From contig CAJMNO010000034.1 of assembly GCA_905214865.1 (NCBI GenBank), forward strand, positions 1 through 16,379: DNA of 16,379 bases. Reading direction: 5' to 3'. Made by a program: the position numbers and the translations under genes. The notes beneath the pieces were generated by a model. It made no database searches and was not told the DNA's origin. It was given only the letters and a program-made list of their open reading frames with translations. Below, in pieces: positions 1 to 7,518 of this stretch. Origin of the DNA: an uncultured bacterium (GTDB lineage Bacteria; Actinomycetota; Coriobacteriia; Coriobacteriales; Atopobiaceae). Position 1 is the first letter of the stretch, and every line of letters starts with the position of its first letter.

Positions 1-123
1 ATCCCCTCGGGAAACCCGCTCCGAAGGGTTGACGAAACTATAGGAACACCCCCCGGCCGAGGCAACACCAGGCGAATGACTCCCCGCGACGCCAACGAAA
101 GCCACGGCGGGCGCGCCGCCTCG
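1..123. other. Intergenic stretch downstream of the carrier-protein gene, no gene seen
   Basis: No credible coding frame on either strand. A short GC inverted repeat at 106-120 lies just beyond the carrier-protein stop and could act as a weak transcript end for the minus-strand operon, but the T-rich run after it is poor. The window edge cuts the region, so whether the operon continues to the left cannot be judged. Confidence 0.4.
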
Positions 124-369
124 CTACTCTCCCTGAGCCAGGTCCAGCACCATCTGGTAGATGCCCTGGGCGGTGTTGAAGTTCTGCGGCACGATGTCCT
201 TGGCGGGCACCGACACGTCGAACTCGTCGTCGATGGCCCCGATGATCGAGAGGATGTCGAACGAGTCCAGGATGCGGTCGTCCACCAGGTTCACCGCCGT
301 GGAGAAGTCCACGTCGTCCTTGATCTGGTCCAGCATGTCGATGACCTGCTCGAGCGTGATGTCGTCCAT
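124..369 (-). CDS. Acyl/aminoacyl carrier protein (DltC-like)
   Basis: Predicted 81-residue acidic protein, the usual size for a stand-alone carrier protein. The phosphopantetheine attachment motif is DSFD with Ser36, in the 'D-S-F/L' style of DltC and other ACPs. A longer frame begins at 426, but the ATG at 369 has a purine-rich GAAGGGA about 8 nt upstream, and the longer N-terminus (G/P/R-rich) is unlike a carrier protein. It is the last gene of the minus-strand operon, 63 nt after the decarboxylase stop. Context says it is loaded by the DltA-like adenylating enzyme (1629-3149) and presents the aminoacyl thioester to the MBOAT enzyme (4275-5855) or to the decarboxylase. What is seen: size, acidity, DSFD motif, position. 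What is inferred: the nature of the group carried. A fatty-acid ACP role is unlikely given the neighbours. Confidence 0.88.
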   Translation of the reverse strand: MDDITLEQVIDMLDQIKDDVDFSTAVNLVDDRILDSFDILSIIGAIDDEFDVSVPAKDIVPQNFNTAQGIYQMVLDLAQGE

Positions 370-432
370 GTCTGTGTTCCCTTCTCGCCCCCATGCCGGG
401 GACGCAACACGGGGCGCGGGCCCCACGGCTTG

Positions 433-1629
433 CTATGTCCCCATACCTGGCGTGGCTAACGGCAGGTTGAGCGCACTCGTTCCGACCCTTTTGCGAGCGA
501 CCCGCCAGCCGCCCTCCCCACGGAGCGCTACGAGCGGGAGCTCGCGGCTGAGGAACAGGGCGATGCCCTCGGTGACCGAGTAGGCACCCAGGTTGTCGAA
601 CGCGAGCAGGTCCCCCTCCGCAAGCGGGATGCGGAGCTTGCGCACCAGGACGTCGCCGGTGGTGCACAGGCTCCCGCAGACGGTCCACTCCCGCTCCCGT
701 CGCGCCCTTCCGTCTCCAAGCGAGAGGTTCCTCACCACCGGGACCTTGAGCCCCATCAGCTGGCCCAGGTAGACCACGTGGTTGATGCCGCCGTCCACGA
801 GGGCGTAGCTCGTCTGGTCGTCCGCATCCTTGAGGTCGACGACCTGCGTGACGTAGCTGCCGCACTCGCTGGCGAGGAAGCGGCCCATCTCAACCGTGAG
901 GTCAAGGCGAGAGGCGGCGTGCCGCAGGGCGTCCGCGAGCTCCCGGGCGGGCGCGAGCGTGTTGGAGAAGTCGTCCCCCTCAAAGTACGGAACGGCGAGC
1001 CCGGGGCCGTACTCCAGGCGAGAGGGACGCCACCCGTGCTCGCGCACCAGCTCGTCTGCAAGGTCCTGGAGAATGGCGAGGTCGCGCCGCTGGTGGTCGA
1101 GCCTCCTTCGCTGCGTGCCCGCGAAGTGGTGGATGCCCACCAGCTCGACGCCGGGAAGCGAGTCGCTCCCGTCCACGGCACGGACGAGGTCCGCCCGCGA
1201 CATCCCAAACTGGCTCCCGGCGTTGAGCCTGAGGAGCACGGGGACGCGGGCCCCGCACGACCTCGCCACGCGGTCCACCAGCGCGAGCTGCCCCAGCGAC
1301 TCGGCGGTGAAGGTCCCGACGCCATACGAGAGGGCCTCATGGACGTCATCCTCGCGCTTGCAGACGCCCGAGTACACGATCGTCTCCCCCGGAACGCCGA
1401 GCGCCTCGCAGATTGAAAGCTCGCCCGGGCTGCAGACCTCGAGCCGCATCCCGGCATCGCGGGCGGCTGGGACGAGGAAGGGGTTTGCCTTGATGGAGTA
1501 GCACAGGCCCACTTCCGACCCAAACGCCTGGCCCACCAGTGCGACCCGCCGCCCGAAGGCGACCGCGTCGAACGCGAAGGTAGGCGTCCCGAACCTCTCC
1601 GCCACGCCCAGAAGCTCGTCCTCGGTCAT
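433..1629 (-). CDS. Fold-type III PLP-dependent decarboxylase (DAP/ornithine/BtrK-like)
   Basis: 398-residue protein of the Orn/DAP/Arg decarboxylase 2 family (alanine-racemase-like barrel plus beta domain). PLP Schiff-base lysine is K47 in YSIKANP. The glycine loop for PLP phosphate is at 206-215 (EYGPG..VPY). E247 sits in EMGRFLASECG (family EPGR.LVA..G), the beta-domain catalytic Cys is C322 in CTTGD with D326, and the PLP-contact Tyr is Y350 in NLGAYS. Oddities: the DAP-decarboxylase consensus CES[GS]D is CTTGD here, and the His that stacks on PLP in HxHIGSQ aligns with F169 in GIHHFAGTQ. These point to a divergent subfamily, closer in style to the carrier-protein-linked or exosortase-associated decarboxylases than to LysA. 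The start ATG overlaps the upstream stop as TGATG, implying translational coupling to the adenylating enzyme. Likely role: decarboxylating the amino acid that is activated or loaded on the carrier protein. Substrate unknown. Confidence 0.85.
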   Translation of the reverse strand: MTEDELLGVAERFGTPTFAFDAVAFGRRVALVGQAFGSEVGLCYSIKANPFLVPAARDAGMRLEVCSPGELSICEALGVPGETIVYSGVCKREDDVHEALSYGVGTFTAESLGQLALVDRVARSCGARVPVLLRLNAGSQFGMSRADLVRAVDGSDSLPGVELVGIHHFAGTQRRRLDHQRRDLAILQDLADELVREHGWRPSRLEYGPGLAVPYFEGDDFSNTLAPARELADALRHAASRLDLTVEMGRFLASECGSYVTQVVDLKDADDQTSYALVDGGINHVVYLGQLMGLKVPVVRNLSLGDGRARREREWTVCGSLCTTGDVLVRKLRIPLAEGDLLAFDNLGAYSVTEGIALFLSRELPLVALRGEGGWRVARKRVGTSALNLPLATPGMGT

Positions 1630-3149
1630 CACAGCCCCTCCCCCTCGCGCAGTGCCGCGCGGTCGACCTTCCCGTTCTTGGTGAGCGGCATGGCCTCGAG
1701 CCGCCTCGTGGTTCCGGGGACCATGTATGGCGGGAGCACCGAGCGGAGCCCCTCCGTCACGTCCCGATGCTCCGCCGTTCCCACATAGAGGAGGCGCAGG
1801 CGCTTCCTCCTGCGGTCGAGGAGGCAGACCGCCTGCTCGACCCCATCGATACGAGTCGCCTCCGCCTCGACCTCGCCCAGCTCGATCCTGTGGCCCAGCA
1901 GCTTGACCTGATTGTCCCTGCGCGAGACGTACACCAGGTTGCCGTCCTCGTCGTAGCGAGCGAGGTCGCCCGTGAGGTAGGTGCGGTCGTCCCAGCGGCC
2001 GTTGAGGGGGTTCTGCACGAACGCTGCGGCCGTGCGCTCGCGGTCGCCCAGGTAGCCAAGGGCGAGCGCAGTGCCGGCCACGCAGACCTCGCCCGTCTCG
2101 CCCGGTGTCGTGACCTCCTTGCCCCCATCGCCGAAGAGAAACACCCGCTCGTTTGGGAAGGGCCTTCCCATGGGTATCGTCTCGCCTGACCCGTAGTCGC
2201 GGCCAACCACGAAGTAGGTGCAGTTGCAGGTGACCTCCGTGGGCCCGTAGAGGTTGGCGTAGAGCGCATCCGGGAGGTGGCTGCGCCACTTGGCCAGCTG
2301 CTTGGGAGGCATGACCTCGCCCGAGAACAGGACCTTGTCCACCTCGTGCGGCACGCGGTACTCCAGGGCGTTCATGATCGTGACGAAGCACAGGGCGCTC
2401 ACCGCCCACACCAGGGTCGTGGCGTGGCTGTTGGCAAGGTAGTCCATCAGGCGGGTGGGGACGCTGAAGTACTCGCGGGGGACAAGCTGCAGGCGCGCAC
2501 CCGTGAGCAGGCAGGTGTAGATGTCCTTGACCGACACGTCGAAGTCGAAGGGGGCCTGGTTGGCGAAGACGTCGCCTTCCCCCATGCCAAACGTGGACGC
2601 GAAGGTGGGGATGAAGTCGATCACCGAGCGATGCGCGACCACGACGCCCTTGGGCACCCCCGTGCTGCCGCTGGTGAAGTTGACGTAGAGGGGGTCCACG
2701 TCGGTCGCCTGCGACCGCACGCGACGGAGGGCCCCCTCGTCCACGGGATGCGAGAGGAGCTCGTCGAGCCTGGCCACCCGAGCGCCCGTGCCCGCGAAGG
2801 CCTCGCGGGCGCCCGCCTCCGTCGCGTCGTCGCACAGGACGACCGCGGGGCGGAGCGACGCGCAGATGGAGCGGATGCGGGCCGCGGGCTGCCGGGGGTC
2901 GAGCACCGAGTAGAACCCGCCCGCGTACACCGCTCCCAGCATGCAGGCGAGCGCCGGCACGCTCTTCTCCAGGTAGAGGGCGACCGCCGTGCGCGGCTTC
3001 ACCCCCGCCTCGCTGGCGAGCCAGCTACCCGCCGCCCTGCTCGCGTGGAGCAGCCCAGCGAAGGTCATCGACGAGTCGGGGTCGGCGACGGCGACCTTGT
3101 CCGGCACCCTGCCCGCGGTCGCCTCGAGCCACTCGAGCACGTTGGTCAT
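1629..3149 (-). CDS. DltA-like amino-acid adenylating enzyme (carrier-protein ligase)
   Basis: 506 residues, the length of DltA (about 505). It activates an amino acid as the aminoacyl-AMP and transfers it to a carrier-protein thiol. Adenylation motifs in order: phosphate loop FTSGSTGVPKG (158-168), A4 region FDVSVKDIY (203-211) nearly as in DltA, LYGPTE (300-305), TGDLARYD (393-400), hinge RRDNQVKLLGHRIELGEVE (410-428), and catalytic lysine K494 in TKNGKVDR. No condensation, thiolation or thioesterase domain is attached, so it is a stand-alone ligase serving the carrier protein at 124-369. In DltA a Cys in the FCGE motif contributes to D-alanine selection; here the motif reads LFSGE, with S276. 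D204 is kept as a candidate amino-group ligand. The substrate is therefore an amino acid, possibly not D-Ala. ATGA overlap with the upstream SGNH gene. Confidence 0.87.
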   Translation of the reverse strand: MTNVLEWLEATAGRVPDKVAVADPDSSMTFAGLLHASRAAGSWLASEAGVKPRTAVALYLEKSVPALACMLGAVYAGGFYSVLDPRQPAARIRSICASLRPAVVLCDDATEAGAREAFAGTGARVARLDELLSHPVDEGALRRVRSQATDVDPLYVNFTSGSTGVPKGVVVAHRSVIDFIPTFASTFGMGEGDVFANQAPFDFDVSVKDIYTCLLTGARLQLVPREYFSVPTRLMDYLANSHATTLVWAVSALCFVTIMNALEYRVPHEVDKVLFSGEVMPPKQLAKWRSHLPDALYANLYGPTEVTCNCTYFVVGRDYGSGETIPMGRPFPNERVFLFGDGGKEVTTPGETGEVCVAGTALALGYLGDRERTAAAFVQNPLNGRWDDRTYLTGDLARYDEDGNLVYVSRRDNQVKLLGHRIELGEVEAEATRIDGVEQAVCLLDRRRKRLRLLYVGTAEHRDVTEGLRSVLPPYMVPGTTRRLEAMPLTKNGKVDRAALREGEGL

Positions 3150-4288
3150 GACTGCCTCCCATCATCGCCGGCCTGGGGCAGGTGCTCCCGCCGCCAGCCG
3201 TCCCAGTCGTCGTAGCTCCCGAGCACAACGTCCCTCTCCCCCGCCCCGCCCGGGCCGATCAGCCGGGCGAGGACGTTCGTGAGCCGCTCCGCGCCCGTTG
3301 CGTTGAGGTGCTCGAAGTCGTCGAAGTCCGAGAGGGGCGGGTCGTAGCAGTCGCGGTGGGCGAGGTTGAGGTCGAGGTACGTCGCACCCCTGGCCTGGAC
3401 CATCCGCTGAAAGTCACCCATGATTCGCGGGTAGTCGTCCCCAAACGCGGCGATGTCGTAGGCGGGGTGGGGCGTGGCGACGACCGTGAGCGAGACGTCG
3501 TGCTCACGGCACCAGTCGCAGATCGCCGCGTACTCGTCCCACACGCGGCGGTCCACGTGGGGGCTGCCGAACACCTGGAGCGAGGTGCGGCCGTCACCCG
3601 GCGCGATCGTTCGGTCGTAGTTGCCGTAGCCCCCGCCCACGTAGTGCCACCCGCGCACGAGCCCCTCGGTGGCACGTGCCACGTCCCCGCCCAGGATGCG
3701 GCCGCGAAGGTTGAGCGCGACCGAGCGGGGCGAGTAGGTGGGGAGGCAGGTCCAGGGGAAGAGGGCGCGCACGGAGTCTCGCGTACCAACCACGTCGGGA
3801 CGCAGGGCGAAGGAGGCAAGCGACGATGCGGCACCCAGCGGGTCGCCCTCGTAGCGACCGAGCACGAAGGCGACGTGCGAGTTGGTGTCAAGGCGCGTGC
3901 CAAGCGAGTCGAGCCCCACCGCAAGGATCACGTGGCGCACGCCCTTCTCGCCCACGCCGCACTTGATGGCGTCGAGGGAGTCGTCCGGGGTCTGGCCGGG
4001 CGTCGCGAGGTTGACCGTCCTGGTACCCAGGCGCGCGTCGAGGGTGACAGGGTCGATGCCCTGCTGCCCAAAGGACGACCCCACCACCAGGGTGTCGAGC
4101 CTCTCCGCCGCGTGGAAGTCGTGCCAGGCGACCGCCGTCGTCGAACCGTAGGCTCCCAGGCCCCACAGTGCGAGCAGGTAGGCACCCGCGAAGGTGGCGA
4201 GCGAGACGAGCGCGGCGGCGATGCGATGCGCGCGCGACTGCCGCCGGTCGGGGCGGGACCCATCCGTAGCTGGATCAGTAGTTGGCAT
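3146..4288 (-). CDS. Membrane-anchored SGNH/GDSL-like acyltransfer or hydrolase protein
   Basis: 380 residues with a basic N-terminus and one membrane segment (about 23-46), so the main domain is predicted to lie outside the membrane. The fold is recognised from VVGSSFGQQGIDP (68-80; Ser71 or Ser72 as nucleophile, replacing the GDS block) and a C-terminal D-x-x-H block, DFEHLN (324-329, D324/H327), followed by TGAERL. This is the arrangement of DltD, AlgJ/AlgX and PatB-type partners of MBOAT acyltransferases. It overlaps the MBOAT stop by 14 nt and the adenylating-enzyme start by 4 nt, so it belongs in the same pathway. Inferred role: the extracytoplasmic step that moves the acyl group from the MBOAT enzyme to the final acceptor, or trims it. 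It is not recognisable as DltD proper by eye; the call rests on motifs, topology and neighbours. Confidence 0.78.
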   Translation of the reverse strand: MPTTDPATDGSRPDRRQSRAHRIAAALVSLATFAGAYLLALWGLGAYGSTTAVAWHDFHAAERLDTLVVGSSFGQQGIDPVTLDARLGTRTVNLATPGQTPDDSLDAIKCGVGEKGVRHVILAVGLDSLGTRLDTNSHVAFVLGRYEGDPLGAASSLASFALRPDVVGTRDSVRALFPWTCLPTYSPRSVALNLRGRILGGDVARATEGLVRGWHYVGGGYGNYDRTIAPGDGRTSLQVFGSPHVDRRVWDEYAAICDWCREHDVSLTVVATPHPAYDIAAFGDDYPRIMGDFQRMVQARGATYLDLNLAHRDCYDPPLSDFDDFEHLNATGAERLTNVLARLIGPGGAGERDVVLGSYDDWDGWRREHLPQAGDDGRQS

Positions 4289-5855
4289 ACATGAACCCCC
4301 CTCCCACGTCGAACGAGAGCGAGAGCGCGACCATCAGGCACATGGCCGCGCAGGCGGCAGCCCTGACCGCGACGGGGCGGCGCGAGAGCCACCCGCGCGC
4401 GTCGCCCCCACGCTCCTCGTACAGGCTGACACAGGCGACCAGCAGCGCCACGGCACCCGCCACGAGCACCTGGAGCAGCTCCGACTTGCCCATGCCCAGG
4501 GCGAGGAGCGCCTGCGGGAGCCCGGCGAAGTCGGGATGCAGCACCGACTGGCGCAGGCAGGCGAGGCTGGTACCAAAGTCGTAGATGCGGTCGAAGTACC
4601 AGCCCACGTTGACCACCGCGAAGGTGCGCACCACCCTGAACGCGTGCCAGCCCCTGGTGGACCGGTCTATCCGCAGCAGGGAGCTTGCGCGGTCGAAGGC
4701 GGGCCGCAGCAGGTCTGCCGACGCGATGACCAGACCGTTGTACAGGCCCCAGACCAGATAGTGCACCTCGGCGCCGTGCCACAGGCCCACGAGGATGAAC
4801 ACCACGACGTTGGCCACGCACGCGGGGAGCGTCCTGCCAACGTGGCCGCCGAGCCTCCTTCCCGCCACCTTTCCGAGCGCGCGCATGGGACGCGTGAGGG
4901 CGAGCGGGTAGAACACGTAGTCGCGCATCCAGGTGCCCAGGGTGATGTGCCACCGCCGCCAGAAGTCCGCGAGCGAGGTGGAGAGGTACGGGCGCCGGAA
5001 GTTGGGGGCCATATGGATGCCCAGGAGCTCCGAGACGGCCTCGACCATGTCTATGCCTCCGGAGAAGTCCCCGTACTGCTGGGCGGAGTAGAGGAGGATC
5101 GCCCCGATCGCGAGCGAACCCGGGGCACCGTCACCGGCACCGGCGAGCAGGCGGGTGATCAGGCCGGCAAGCAGGTCCGCCATCGCGTACTTCTTGAGCA
5201 TGCCAAAGAGCAGGAGCTGGAGCGTGCGGGAGAGGTCGACCTCGCGCGGCGCATGCGGGGAGAAGAGCTGCGGCGCCAGGTCGCCGTAGCGGTTGATGGG
5301 CCCCTGGATCAGCTGCGGAAAGTAGAGGAGGAAGATGAGGTGCCTGGGGAGGCTGCGCTCCGCCTGGAGGCTGCCGCGATAGGCGTCGATCAGGTACGAG
5401 ATCGCCTGGAACGTGTAGAACGAGATGCCGAGCGGCAGGAGAAGCCCCATCCCGTGGGGTGACGAGGCCAGGCCGAGCTCGAACAGCACCACGTTCCAGT
5501 ACTTGAGGTACGCGAGGGTCCCCAGGCAGAGCGCGAGGCAGGCGAGAAGGGCAAGCCTCTTGCGCCGGCGGACCACCGCCTTGGCCTCCTTGCGGGCGGA
5601 GCGGTCGCGCGTCTCCCCCAGCCTCGCCTTGAGCCCGGCGTCGAGGCGTGAGAACGCGAGCGCCGCCGCCCACGTGGAGATGCCGGCGACCAGGACGAAC
5701 GCCAGGGTCTTCCAGGTCCCGGCCATGCCGTAGAAGGCGAGGCTCCCCAGCAGGAGCACGACCCACTGGCCCCGCCCCACCAGGCGGCCGGCCGCGTAGT
5801 AGGCGGCTAGGAGCGCCACCAGGAAGATGGCGAACTGCAGCGAGAGCAACTCCAA
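4275..5855 (-). CDS. MBOAT-family membrane O-acyltransferase (AlgI-like)
   Basis: 526-residue polytopic membrane protein. Family signatures: PLGISFYTFQAISYLID (141-157), FPQLIQGPINRY (179-190), FWRRWHITLGTWMRDYVFYPL (299-319, with H303), and the catalytic histidine H360 in VGLWHGAEVHYLVWG. The motif style is AlgI/PatA rather than classical DltB. It is first gene of the minus-strand operon. The start is TTG at 5855: no ATG/GTG fits better, AGAGGGG lies 8 nt upstream, and the first residues enter a membrane helix at once. Inferred role: taking the aminoacyl group from the carrier protein on the inside and passing it across the membrane to an acceptor or to the SGNH-like partner. The acceptor (teichoic-acid-like polymer, glycan or lipid) cannot be told from sequence. 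Confidence 0.9.
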   Translation of the reverse strand: MELLSLQFAIFLVALLAAYYAAGRLVGRGQWVVLLLGSLAFYGMAGTWKTLAFVLVAGISTWAAALAFSRLDAGLKARLGETRDRSARKEAKAVVRRRKRLALLACLALCLGTLAYLKYWNVVLFELGLASSPHGMGLLLPLGISFYTFQAISYLIDAYRGSLQAERSLPRHLIFLLYFPQLIQGPINRYGDLAPQLFSPHAPREVDLSRTLQLLLFGMLKKYAMADLLAGLITRLLAGAGDGAPGSLAIGAILLYSAQQYGDFSGGIDMVEAVSELLGIHMAPNFRRPYLSTSLADFWRRWHITLGTWMRDYVFYPLALTRPMRALGKVAGRRLGGHVGRTLPACVANVVVFILVGLWHGAEVHYLVWGLYNGLVIASADLLRPAFDRASSLLRIDRSTRGWHAFRVVRTFAVVNVGWYFDRIYDFGTSLACLRQSVLHPDFAGLPQALLALGMGKSELLQVLVAGAVALLVACVSLYEERGGDARGWLSRRPVAVRAAACAAMCLMVALSLSFDVGGGFMYANY

Positions 5856-5903
5856 CCCAGACGCCCCTCTTCCCCGGGGAGGCGGCGATCCGTCTCCCCT
5901 CCG

Positions 5904-5952
5904 TTATTGACTCAGTGATACTAGTACAGTTAATACACTTAGTACAGTTAAG
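5904..5952. promoter_or_regulatory. Divergent promoter region with two 12-bp direct repeats
   Basis: An AT-rich island between the divergent operon and ATP-grasp gene. TAGTACAGTTAA occurs perfectly twice, at 5922-5933 and 5940-5951, 18 bp start to start. Each contains ACAGTTAAK, which fits the AgrA/LytTR-type half-site consensus as I remember it, although those sites are usually about 21 bp apart. Toward the ATP-grasp gene TTGACT (5907-5912), a 17-bp gap and TTAATA (5930-5935) make a plausible promoter. Toward the operon TAGTAT (5923 down to 5918) is a possible -10 with no clear -35. The repeats overlap both candidate promoters, so a shared regulator is likely. Confidence 0.5.
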
Positions 5953-6070
5953 ACGCAAGGCTGGCGCCCAACTCGCAGGCGTTCGCGTCCAAGGGGAAAA
6001 CGTCCCACCACGCCGCTACCTCCCACTGCTACGATTTCTCCCTGAAACGTCCACGAGGGTTGGAGGCAGG

Positions 6071-7261
6071 GTGAACTTCGTCTTCGTCTCCCCGCAGTTT
6101 CCCAGCGGCTACTGGCAGTTCTGCGACCGGCTGGGGCGGCAGGGTGTGCGGGTGCTGGGGATCGGTGACACCCCCTACGACCAGCTTGACCAGCGGTTGC
6201 GCAACTCCCTCGCCGAGTACTACTACACCCCGTCGCTCGAGGACTACGACGCCGTGTTCAGGGCGGTCGCCTTCTTCAGCTACAAGTACGGCAAGGTCGA
6301 CTGGATCGAGTCGAACAACGAGTACTGGCTCGAGCTCGACGCGCGCCTGCGCACGGACTTCAACGTGACGACCGGGCCGGGCGTCGAGGAGGTGGCGCGC
6401 CTGAGGTCCAAGGCGTGCATGAAGCCCCTCTACGCCGCCGCCGGCATCCCGTCCGCCCGGCAGGAGCGGGTGACGACCCTCGCGGCGGCACGGCGCTTCT
6501 CGCTCGAGGTGGGCTTTCCCCTGTTCGCCAAGCCAGAGTTTGGCATGGGCGCCGACGGCGCCCGCAAGATCTGCGACGAGGCGGAGCTTGCCGCGTTCCT
6601 CTCCCCCGCCCCGCGGCGCCCCTACGTGATCGAGGAGTTTGTGCCCGGGGACATCGTGTCGTACGACGCGATCCTGGACTCGCACTCCAACCCGCTGTTC
6701 GAGAACATGGAGGAGTTCCCTCCCTCGATGGCCGACGTGGCCGAGAGGAACCTGGACCTGGCCTACTGGTGCCGCCCGAGGGTCGACCCGCGGCTGCGCT
6801 CGCTCGGGCGTGCCGCCGCGGTGAGCTTTGGCCTCAGGAGCAGGTTCGTGCACATGGAGTTCTTCAGGCTGTCGCAGTCGCGGCCCGGGCTGGGCGAGGA
6901 GGGCGACTACGTGGGGCTCGAGGTCAACATCAGGCCGCCGGGAGGCCACACCCCGGACATGATGGACTTTGCCCACTCCACCGACGTGTACCAGATCTGG
7001 GCTGACATGGTGTGCCACGACAGGCGCCTCTTGCCCCGCTCCGGCCACGCAAGCTACTGCGTGTACGCCGGGAGGCGGAGGGGCCATCGCTACGCCCACT
7101 CCGACGGGGAGATACGCGCGAGGTTTGGCGACGCCATCCGCATGAGCGGGCCCGTCCCCAGCGCCATCGCGGACGAGATGTGCGACTACTCGTACACCGC
7201 GACCTTCCCGACGGCGCGGGCGCGCGACGCCTTCGTGCGCTACGTGCAGAGGCTGGCGTAG
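6071..7261 (+). CDS. ATP-grasp ligase
   Basis: 396 residues. The start is GTG at 6071, 4 nt after GGAGG; an upstream open frame exists but has no Shine-Dalgarno and is proline/arginine-rich. An N-terminal Rossmann-like segment (FVFVSPQFPSGYW at 3-15) leads into the ATP-grasp fold: nucleotide lysine K154 in FPLFAKPEF, glycine loop FGMGADGA (157-164), hinge YVIEEFVPG (185-193), and metal/phosphate block E263 and GLEVNIRPPGGHTPD (282-296). Enzymes of this type join a carboxylate to an amine or thiol at ATP cost (carbamoyl-phosphate-synthase/biotin-carboxylase branch). No carboxylase or synthetase partner domain is present. It is divergent from the dlt-like operon and shares its control region, so it may supply or attach the amino acid or modify the acceptor; in butirosin biosynthesis an ATP-grasp enzyme (BtrJ) loads the BtrI carrier protein before BtrK decarboxylates. 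That link is inference; the substrate is unknown. Confidence 0.85.
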   Translation: MNFVFVSPQFPSGYWQFCDRLGRQGVRVLGIGDTPYDQLDQRLRNSLAEYYYTPSLEDYDAVFRAVAFFSYKYGKVDWIESNNEYWLELDARLRTDFNVTTGPGVEEVARLRSKACMKPLYAAAGIPSARQERVTTLAAARRFSLEVGFPLFAKPEFGMGADGARKICDEAELAAFLSPAPRRPYVIEEFVPGDIVSYDAILDSHSNPLFENMEEFPPSMADVAERNLDLAYWCRPRVDPRLRSLGRAAAVSFGLRSRFVHMEFFRLSQSRPGLGEEGDYVGLEVNIRPPGGHTPDMMDFAHSTDVYQIWADMVCHDRRLLPRSGHASYCVYAGRRRGHRYAHSDGEIRARFGDAIRMSGPVPSAIADEMCDYSYTATFPTARARDAFVRYVQRLA

Positions 7262-7414
7262 CCCCAACCCATCAATCATGCAGCCGGCTTTCACGATGAT
7301 GGAGGTTGCCTGCCGTGGCATGCCCGCGGTGGACCTTTGCGCCATCCGGCGAGATACCGTCAAGCCACCCGCACGTCTCCCCTCCCCCGGTCGCTCGGTC
7401 CCTGTTTTTGTCCC

Positions 7415-7431
7415 ATCAGGAGTTGTCTGAT
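7415..7431. promoter_or_regulatory. Possible operator upstream of the DeoR gene
   Basis: Inverted repeat ATCAG-N7-CTGAT about 90 bp before the DeoR start. TTGTCC (7408-7413) next to it could serve as a -35, but the -10 is poor. DeoR regulators often control their own promoters, which is the only reason to note this 5-bp-arm palindrome. Confidence 0.25.
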
Positions 7432-7518
7432 ACACCCCACGCGCGAGGGGGAGAAGTACGGTGACCAGACGTCCCGGCGGCCCCTTCTGGCTGCACGGCA
7501 TGGCGAGGGAGGTGCACG

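Noticed and set aside
29..43. TTGACG and CTATAG as a plus-strand promoter
   Set aside because: The spacing is far too short for a -35/-10 pair and no plus-strand gene follows.
1630..2835. Open frame extending the decarboxylase upstream to 800 residues
   Set aside because: This part is a shadow of the DltA-like gene in another frame. It is rich in R, G, P, A, has no family motifs, and a proper ATG with TGATG coupling exists at 1629.
2277..5462. Long plus-strand open frames across the operon
   Set aside because: They are antisense to genes with clear motifs, and their H/R/V/E/G-rich composition is the usual product of reading GC-rich genes backwards.
5648..6070. N-terminal extension of the ATP-grasp gene
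   Set aside because: It would overlap the start of the MBOAT gene, cross the divergent promoter and add P/R-rich sequence. GTG 6071 has GGAGG in front.
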